A DNA stretch of 12,189 nucleotides from assembly GCA_902470345.1 (NCBI GenBank), contig CABRGB010000049.1, forward strand, positions 1 through 12,189, given 5' to 3'. A model generated the notes under the pieces. That model did no database searches, was not told where the DNA came from, and worked only from the letters and a program-made list of their open reading frames with translations. Source of the stretch: an uncultured Collinsella sp. (GTDB lineage: Bacteria; Actinomycetota; Coriobacteriia; Coriobacteriales; Coriobacteriaceae). Made by a program: the position numbers and the translations under genes. The stretch's first letter is position 1. Each line of letters starts with the position of its first letter. This document shows, piece after piece, positions 5,402 through 12,189 of the stretch.

Positions 5402-5430
5402 AGGATACCCGTTTTAGGCTGAAAAGTTAA
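5402..5430 (-). promoter_or_regulatory. Candidate promoter of the Nramp gene
   Basis: On the minus strand, TTAACT (5425-5430) and TATCCT (5402-5407) are 17 bp apart, each matching the housekeeping consensus at 4 of 6 positions. The short leader would be about 30 nt. The surrounding AT-rich patch (5412-5446) contains TTTTAGG (5412-5418), GTTAACC (5426-5432) and CTAACAAAA (5437-5445), outward-facing half-site-like blocks that could bind a DtxR/MntR-type metalloregulator. The match to the DtxR consensus is poor. Confidence 0.4.
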
Positions 5431-5486
5431 CCAAAACTAACAAAATTGCTGTATTTGAATGGGATGGTGAAAGGGGACTGCCGAAA

Positions 5487-5705
5487 TGTCATGATCTGTA
5501 ACAACTAGGGATGGAAGTTGGACCTAGGTGTTACAGATCGAGACAGGAAGAAATGGTCCTATGGAAAATCTCGATTTGTAACAGTTGGCTGCAAAAATCA
5601 AGTCTTACTGTTACAGATTGAGACATTCGGAACCGTCTCTCAAAAACATCTCAATCTGTAACATCTAGGCGTCGAAATTGGGTCTTCCTGTTACAGATTG
5701 AGATG
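5487..5705. repeat. Array 2: three 59-bp palindromic units at 80-bp pitch
   Basis: The units are 5487-5545, 5567-5625 and 5647-5705, each 80 bp from the next, with 21-bp linkers that differ in sequence. They belong to the family of array 1: left arm with GATCTGTAACA or a variant, right arm TGTTACAGATTGAGACA. The centres vary most; unit 3 here (TCTAG ... GGGTCT) is closest to array 1, while unit 2 has lost the TCTAG block. The final unit ends GAGATGTTTG, as array 1 ends GAGACGTTTG, so the 3' borders correspond. The array lies between the divergent Nramp and gltB genes. Confidence 0.95.
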
Positions 5706-5887
5706 TTTGAAGCGGTGAGCTTGCAGGCCGAACTTGGGGTCCTTGTTGTCGCCCTTGAGGTCGGCGGTGTCCACTCGTGGGGCGTGCGTTACGCGATTGT
5801 TTCGAAACGGGTGGGAAACACAGCGGGCCGGCGATACTCCTACTATGCCTACTCAACTGACTGTCTAATATCTAGGGGAGGATCGCG
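5706..5887. other. gltB upstream region with a coding-like stretch on the minus strand
   Basis: No convincing promoter for gltB could be picked here, although one must lie in or upstream of this region. GGGGAGG (5875-5881) is the gltB ribosome binding site. From 5774 down to 5706 the minus strand reads with strongly C/G-ending codons typical of the local genes (VDTADLKGDN, then KDPKFGLQAHRFK), ending at a TAA within the last repeat unit (5691-5693). It has no ribosome binding site and no recognised relative. It may be a gene fragment caught at the repeat edge, or chance. Confidence 0.3.
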
Positions 5888-8800
5888 ATGCAGGCAGATT
5901 CCGCTCAGCAGCAGGGCCTTTATCGCCCCGAATTCGACCACGATGCATGCGGCATCGGCGCGCTTGCCGATATCAACGGCGAGCGCCATCACCAGATCCT
6001 GGACGACGCACTGTCCATTCTGGTTAACTTGGAGCACCGCGGCGGCACGGGACTCGAGAAGAACACCGGCGACGGCGCCGGCATCCTGTTCCAGGTTCCG
6101 CATCACTTTTTTCGTAAAGAGGCTCAAAAGTGCGGCCAGATTCTGCCGGCAGAGGGCGACTATGGCGTGGCCATGCTGTTCTTCCCGCAGGACGACAAGG
6201 GCGTAGAGGATGCCCGTCGCGTGTTTGAGGAGGGCTGCGCCGAGGCCGGCGTGCCGCTGCTCTTTTGGCGCGAGGTGCCGGTCGATCCGCACAACCTGGG
6301 TGAGACGGCCCGCGCCTGCATGCCTACTATCCTGCAGGCCTTCCTGGGCCGTCCGGACGACACGCCCGCCGGCGATTCCTTCGAGCGCCGTCTGTATGTG
6401 TGCCGCCGCACCATCGAGAAGAAGGCCGACGCCGAGTTTGCCCTGCGCGACAAGATCTTCTACGTGTGCTCCATGAGCTCGCGCACCATCGTGTACAAGG
6501 GCATGCTGGTCGCCACGCAGATGCGCCGCTTCTTCATCGATCTCAACGACGCCGCCGTCAAGACGGCCGTAGCGCTCGTCCACTCGCGCTACTCCACCAA
6601 CACTACGCCCAGCTGGGAGCGCGCGCACCCCAACCGCTTTATCATCCACAACGGCGAGATCAACACCCTCAAGGGCAACGTCAACTGGATTCGCGCCCGC
6701 GAACCCAACCTGTACAGCCCCGTGCTGCAGCACGATCTTGAGCGCGTGATGCCCATCATCAACCGCGAGGGCTCCGATTCCGCGATTCTGGACAATGTGC
6801 TTGAGTTCCTGGTCATGAACGGTCGCCCGCTTACGCGTGCCGCGTCCATGCTGCTGCCCGAGCCGTGGGACCACAACGACAGTCTGAGCGAGGAGCGCCG
6901 CGCCTACGACGCATACCAGTCCATGCTCATGGAGCCGTGGGACGGCCCGGCGGCCATCGCCTTTACCGACGGTCGCACGCTGGGTGCCGCCCTCGACCGT
7001 AACGGCCTGCGTCCCGCCCGCTACTATGTGACGCGCGACGGTCGCTTTATGCTGGCAAGCGAGGTGGGCACCATCGAGGTGAGTCCCGAGAACATCCTGA
7101 CGAGCGGCTGTCTGGGGCCGGGCCAGATGCTCGAGGTCGACTTTGCCCGCGGCCGCGTGATCTACAACGATGAGCTGCGCGCCCGCTATGCCAAGGAAAA
7201 GCCCTACCGCGACTGGATTGCCGAGGAGACGCTGACCGTTGACGCGCTTGATGAGCCCGTTGCAGCAACGTCCGCCGAGGACGCCGAGGTGCCCGCCGCC
7301 GTGCGTATGGCCAAGCTCGGGTATCACTGGGATGATGTTGACGAGGTCGTGCGTCCCATGGCCCAGCAGGGCAAGGCCCCGCTCGCCTCGATGGGCATCG
7401 ATGCGCCGCTGGCCTGCCTGTCCAAGAAGACGCGTTCGTTCTTCGACTACTTCTATCAGCTGTTCGCCCAGGTCACGAATCCGCCGATCGACGCCCTGCG
7501 CGAGCACATGGTGACTTCGACCACGCTCTACCTGGGCAACCACGGCAACCTGCTCGAGGATTCCCGCACGGCCTGCCAGCTGGTGCGCTTGGAGCGTCCG
7601 CTGCTGAGCGAGGAGGAGTTCGAGCGTATCTGCGCCATCGACCGCGTGGGCTTTAAGACCCGTCGCTTCCGTGCCGTCTACCGCCGCGACGCCGGCGAGG
7701 GCGCGCTGCAGGCTGCGCTTAAGCAGCTTGCCGAGGACGTTGAGGCTGCGGTCCGCGACGGCGTGAACATCGTGGTGCTGAGTGATCGTGCCGCTGCGGG
7801 CGAGGTGCCCGTGCCGTCGCTGCTCGCTGTGGGCTGCGTGCACAACCACCTGATCCGCGCCGGCGTGCGTACCTTTGCCGACATCGTGGTGGAGTGCGGC
7901 GACGCCGTGTCTCCGCACGACTTTGCGGCGCTGGTGGGCTACTCCGCGAGCGGCATCTATCCGTACAACGCGCATGCGTGCATTCGCGACCTGGCGGCGC
8001 ACGGCGACCTGGACGTGACGGCCGAACAGGGCATCGACAACTACAACAAGGCTGCAACCGCCGGCATCGTCTCCATCATGTCCAAGATGGGCATCTCCAC
8101 GGTGCAGAGCTACCATTCGGCGCAGATCTTCGAGGCCGTGGGCTTTACGCCGGAGTTCGTCAACGCGTACTTCGCCGGCACGGTGAGCCGTGTGGGTGGT
8201 ATGGGCGTCGAGGATGTCGAACGCGAGCAGAATGAGCGCTATGACGCCGCGCTCGCCATCCTTAAGAGTCCGGCTCCCGATCAGCTGCCCACACTGGGTC
8301 TGACCAAGTGGCGCCCGCTCGGCGGCGAGGATCACCTTATCGATCCGCAGACCGTCTATCTGCTGCAGACCGCCTGCCGCGAGGGCAGCTACGACACCTT
8401 TAAGGAGTACAGCGCCCGCCTGCACCGCACCGGTCGTGCCGTGCGCCTACGCGACCTGCTCGACTTTAATGCCAGCGGCCGCACGCCGGTTTCGCTCGAC
8501 GAGGTGGAGCCCGCGCTCAACATCGTCCGCCGCTTTAACACCGGCGCCATGTCGTACGGTTCCATCAGCAAAGAGGCACACGAGTGCATGGCCATCGCCA
8601 TGAACCGCCTGCACGGCCGTTCCAACTCGGGCGAGGGCGGCGAGGATCCGCGTCGCGAGACCCCGCTGGCCAACGGTGACTCCAAGAATTCCGCCATCAA
8701 GCAGGTGGCAAGCGCACGCTTTGGCGTGACGAGCCGCTACCTGTGCAGCGCCTTCGAGATTCAGATCAAGATGGCCCAGGGCGCCAAACCCGGCGAGGGC

Positions 8801-10585
8801 GGACACCTGCCCGGCAAGAAGGTCTACCCCTGGATTGCCGAGGTCCGTCAGTCCACGCCCGGCATCGGCCTGATCTCGCCTCCGCCGCACCACGACATCT
8901 ACTCCATCGAGGACCTGGCGGAGCTTATCTTTGACCTTAAGAACGCTAACCCCGGCGCGCGCGTGTCGGTCAAGCTGGTCAGTGAGGCCGGCGTCGGCAC
9001 CATCGCCACCGGTGTGGCCAAGGGCGCTGCCGACAAGATCTTGATCAGCGGCCACAATGGCGGCTCGGGTGCCGCTGCGCGCGACTCTATTTGGCATGCG
9101 GGCCTGCCGCTGGAGCTTGGCCTTGCCGAGGCCCAGCAGACGTTGCTGCAAAACGGCCTGCGCTCGCGCGTGGTGCTCGAGGCCGACGGCAAGCTCATGG
9201 ACGGCACCGATGTTGCTGTCGCCTGCCTGCTGGGCGCCGAGGAGTTTGGCTTTGCGACCATGCCGCTCATCTCCATGGGCTGCCTCATGCAGCGCGACTG
9301 CCAGCAGGATACCTGCCCGGCCGGCATCGCCACGCAAAACTGCCGCCTGCGTCGCGGCTTCCGCGGCAAGCCCGAGCACGTCGAGCACTTTATGCTCTTT
9401 GTTGCTGAGCAGCTGCGCGAGGTCATGGCGAGCCTGGGCTTCCGCACCGTCGACGAGATGGTCGGCCATCCCGAGTGCCTGCGCCAGATCGAGGTCCCGG
9501 GCAACCGCAAGGCCAACCTGCTCGATCTGTCGCCCGTGCTGGCGAGCGCGACCTGCGAGTTCGGTGCCCATATTCCGGGCGCCGACGGTCGCCACTTCCT
9601 GCCGCAGATGGCCGCGGACAGCGAGCTCGACAAGACGCTCGACTCCACGTTGTTTGTGCCCTATACGGCCGATGCCCGTGCGCATCTGCGTCCGATTCGC
9701 TTCCGCGCCGATATCGCCAACGTCAACCGCTGCGTGGGCACCATCCTGGGCAACGCGGTGACCAAGGCGCATCCCGAGGGCCTGCCCGCCGGCTCCATCA
9801 CCATCGATTGCGATGGTTCGGCCGGTCAGAGCTTTGGCGCCTTCCTGCCGCGCGGCATTACGCTCAACGTGTGCGGCGACGCCAACGACTACTTTGGCAA
9901 GGGCCTTTCGGGCGGCGAGGTGTCGGTGCGCCCCAACCCGCATGCGACCTACAAGTTCGACGAGAACATCATCGTGGGCAACGTTGCGTTCTTTGGTGCC
10001 ACGAGCGGCCGCGGCTTCATTAACGGTCTTGCCGGCCAGCGTTTTGCCGTGCGCAACTCCGGCGCCACCGTGGTGGTCGAGGGCTGCGGCAACCATGGCT
10101 GCGAGTACATGACGGGCGGTCTGGCGCTCATCCTGGGCGAGGTCGGGCAGAACTTCGCCGCCGGTATGACGGGTGGCGTGGCCTATGTCTTTGACCAGTA
10201 CGGCACGCTCGATGCCCGCGTGAACCACGAGAGCGTGGAGCTCAAGGCCCCGACGGTCGACGAGTTGGCGCAGATTCGTGCACTCATCCAAGAGCACGTG
10301 GACGCGACGCAGAGCCCGCGCGGCATCAAGCTGCTCTACAGCTTCGACTCGATGAGCAAGCACTTTGTGAAGGTCATTCCGACCGAGTACGAGCGCGTGC
10401 TGGCGATTGTCGCCGCCGCCGAGGCCGTCGGCAAGACGCATGCGCAGGCCGAGGAGCTGGCGTTTGACATTGTGACCGGTCGCGCCGACGCCGCCGATGT
10501 CGCTCGCTTTGATGTGGCGGGTGGTGTCGCTGGCGCTGTACCCGCCGCCGCCAGCTCTGTTGCTTCGACCAAGAAGGAGGCGTAA
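5888..10585 (+). CDS. gltB: Glutamate synthase large (alpha) subunit
   Basis: This subunit hydrolyses glutamine and uses the ammonia to convert 2-oxoglutarate to glutamate, taking electrons from the small subunit. The 1565-aa protein starts at ATG 5888, six bases after GGGGAGG. A 20-residue propeptide precedes Cys21 in HDACGIG, the N-terminal nucleophile of the mature type-II amidotransferase domain (about 21-430, with NLEHRGGTG and RYSTNTTPSWERAHPNR). The central domain follows (about 480-800, with LSKKTRSFFDYFYQLFAQVTNPPID). The FMN-binding synthase barrel is about 870-1240, with ISGHNGGSGAA and the 3Fe-4S ligands Cys1132, Cys1138 and Cys1143 in CLMQRDCQQDTCPAG. The GXGXG beta-helix domain is about 1280-1440 (FGKGLSGGEV, GCGNHGCEYMTGG). 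The protein is slightly longer than the usual 1500-1530 aa because of an alanine-rich C-terminal tail. It is cytosolic and cotranscribed with gltD. Confidence 0.98.
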   Translation: MQADSAQQQGLYRPEFDHDACGIGALADINGERHHQILDDALSILVNLEHRGGTGLEKNTGDGAGILFQVPHHFFRKEAQKCGQILPAEGDYGVAMLFFPQDDKGVEDARRVFEEGCAEAGVPLLFWREVPVDPHNLGETARACMPTILQAFLGRPDDTPAGDSFERRLYVCRRTIEKKADAEFALRDKIFYVCSMSSRTIVYKGMLVATQMRRFFIDLNDAAVKTAVALVHSRYSTNTTPSWERAHPNRFIIHNGEINTLKGNVNWIRAREPNLYSPVLQHDLERVMPIINREGSDSAILDNVLEFLVMNGRPLTRAASMLLPEPWDHNDSLSEERRAYDAYQSMLMEPWDGPAAIAFTDGRTLGAALDRNGLRPARYYVTRDGRFMLASEVGTIEVSPENILTSGCLGPGQMLEVDFARGRVIYNDELRARYAKEKPYRDWIAEETLTVDALDEPVAATSAEDAEVPAAVRMAKLGYHWDDVDEVVRPMAQQGKAPLASMGIDAPLACLSKKTRSFFDYFYQLFAQVTNPPIDALREHMVTSTTLYLGNHGNLLEDSRTACQLVRLERPLLSEEEFERICAIDRVGFKTRRFRAVYRRDAGEGALQAALKQLAEDVEAAVRDGVNIVVLSDRAAAGEVPVPSLLAVGCVHNHLIRAGVRTFADIVVECGDAVSPHDFAALVGYSASGIYPYNAHACIRDLAAHGDLDVTAEQGIDNYNKAATAGIVSIMSKMGISTVQSYHSAQIFEAVGFTPEFVNAYFAGTVSRVGGMGVEDVEREQNERYDAALAILKSPAPDQLPTLGLTKWRPLGGEDHLIDPQTVYLLQTACREGSYDTFKEYSARLHRTGRAVRLRDLLDFNASGRTPVSLDEVEPALNIVRRFNTGAMSYGSISKEAHECMAIAMNRLHGRSNSGEGGEDPRRETPLANGDSKNSAIKQVASARFGVTSRYLCSAFEIQIKMAQGAKPGEGGHLPGKKVYPWIAEVRQSTPGIGLISPPPHHDIYSIEDLAELIFDLKNANPGARVSVKLVSEAGVGTIATGVAKGAADKILISGHNGGSGAAARDSIWHAGLPLELGLAEAQQTLLQNGLRSRVVLEADGKLMDGTDVAVACLLGAEEFGFATMPLISMGCLMQRDCQQDTCPAGIATQNCRLRRGFRGKPEHVEHFMLFVAEQLREVMASLGFRTVDEMVGHPECLRQIEVPGNRKANLLDLSPVLASATCEFGAHIPGADGRHFLPQMAADSELDKTLDSTLFVPYTADARAHLRPIRFRADIANVNRCVGTILGNAVTKAHPEGLPAGSITIDCDGSAGQSFGAFLPRGITLNVCGDANDYFGKGLSGGEVSVRPNPHATYKFDENIIVGNVAFFGATSGRGFINGLAGQRFAVRNSGATVVVEGCGNHGCEYMTGGLALILGEVGQNFAAGMTGGVAYVFDQYGTLDARVNHESVELKAPTVDELAQIRALIQEHVDATQSPRGIKLLYSFDSMSKHFVKVIPTEYERVLAIVAAAEAVGKTHAQAEELAFDIVTGRADAADVARFDVAGGVAGAVPAAASSVASTKKEA

Positions 10586-10590
10586 GTGCC

Positions 10591-12072
<1,482 letters not shown>

Positions 12073-12074
12073 AG

Positions 12075-12130
12075 TAGTCATTTAAGAACGTCCCCAATGA
12101 CTAGTCATTTTTTGTCTAGTCGTTGGGGAC
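12075..12130 (+). other. Overlapping, mutually exclusive hairpins after gltD
   Basis: GTCCCCAATGACTAG (12090-12104) pairs with CTAGTCGTTGGGGAC (12116-12130) over 15 bp with one G-T pair; the loop (12105-12115) contains TTTTTT. An alternative is TAGTCATT (12075-12082) with AATGACTA (12096-12103), a perfect 8-bp stem that uses the left arm of the first; the T-run at 12107-12112 then lies 3-4 nt after the stem, as in an intrinsic terminator. This is the probable end of the gltBD transcript, in an unusual arrangement. Confidence 0.6.
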
Positions 12131-12189
12131 ACTCTTTGCGAGCGATTTGCTCGTTTGTCGACGTACGGGTGTTCATTTGTCGACTTCTT
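12131..12189. repeat. Window-end repeats: small hairpin and TTTGTCGAC direct repeat
   Basis: CGAGC (12139-12143) and GCTCG (12149-12153) form a small GC stem followed by TTT, a weak terminator candidate. TTTGTCGAC occurs at 12154-12162 and again at 12176-12184, spaced 22 bp start to start. No coding frame is supported before the window ends. Confidence 0.4.

Noticed and set aside
5703..6206. Plus-strand frame starting in the last repeat unit and running into gltB
   Set aside because: It overlaps the gltB start in another frame, begins in a repeat arm, and lacks a ribosome binding site. Only the minus-strand codon pattern at 5706-5774 was kept as a curiosity.

Overview
The window looks like a chromosomal segment of a high-G+C gut actinobacterium of the class Coriobacteriia, most likely Collinsella or a close relative. 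The reasons are strong G/C bias at third codon positions, good AGGAGG-type ribosome binding sites, a two-gene gltBD, a TPR-smpB pair, an anaerobe-style flavoprotein next to a small rubredoxin, and many long palindromic intergenic repeats. The genus is an inference from gene content and style; no search was run.

Layout. 1-234 is the 3' end of an ArsC/Spx-family gene. It faces a small minus-strand gene of uncertain function (369-779), and two inverted copies of a 46-bp palindrome lie between them. A tRNA-Gln(CUG)/tRNA-Glu(CUC) unit follows (1056-1223) with a clear promoter and a strong terminator. Next is a translationally coupled pair, a TPR-like protein (1319-2236) and smpB (2226-2696), followed by a 24-bp-stem palindrome and an intrinsic terminator. 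A flavin-reductase-like protein (2905-3408) and a 47-aa rubredoxin (3498-3641) come next. They correspond to the two halves of the fused protein called high-molecular-weight rubredoxin, but are separate genes here. A very strong terminator closes this unit.

The most unusual part is 3785-5705. A minus-strand Nramp-type Mn2+/Fe2+ transporter gene (4109-5365) is bracketed by two arrays of one palindromic repeat family. Four 59-bp units lie on its 3' side (3785-4082) and three on its 5' side (5487-5705). Units in both arrays point the same way and repeat at an almost exact 80-bp pitch, with 20-21 bp linkers of different sequence. I do not recognise this family.

The rest (5888-12072) is the glutamate synthase operon: the large subunit gltB (1565 aa) and the small subunit gltD (493 aa), 5 bp apart. 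Together they make two glutamates from glutamine and 2-oxoglutarate. The window ends in overlapping, mutually exclusive hairpins after gltD.

The core genes (tRNAs, smpB, gltBD, Nramp transporter) are ordinary. The novelty is in the intergenic DNA: at least four different palindromic element types in 12 kb, and the regular 80-bp arrays around the metal transporter gene.
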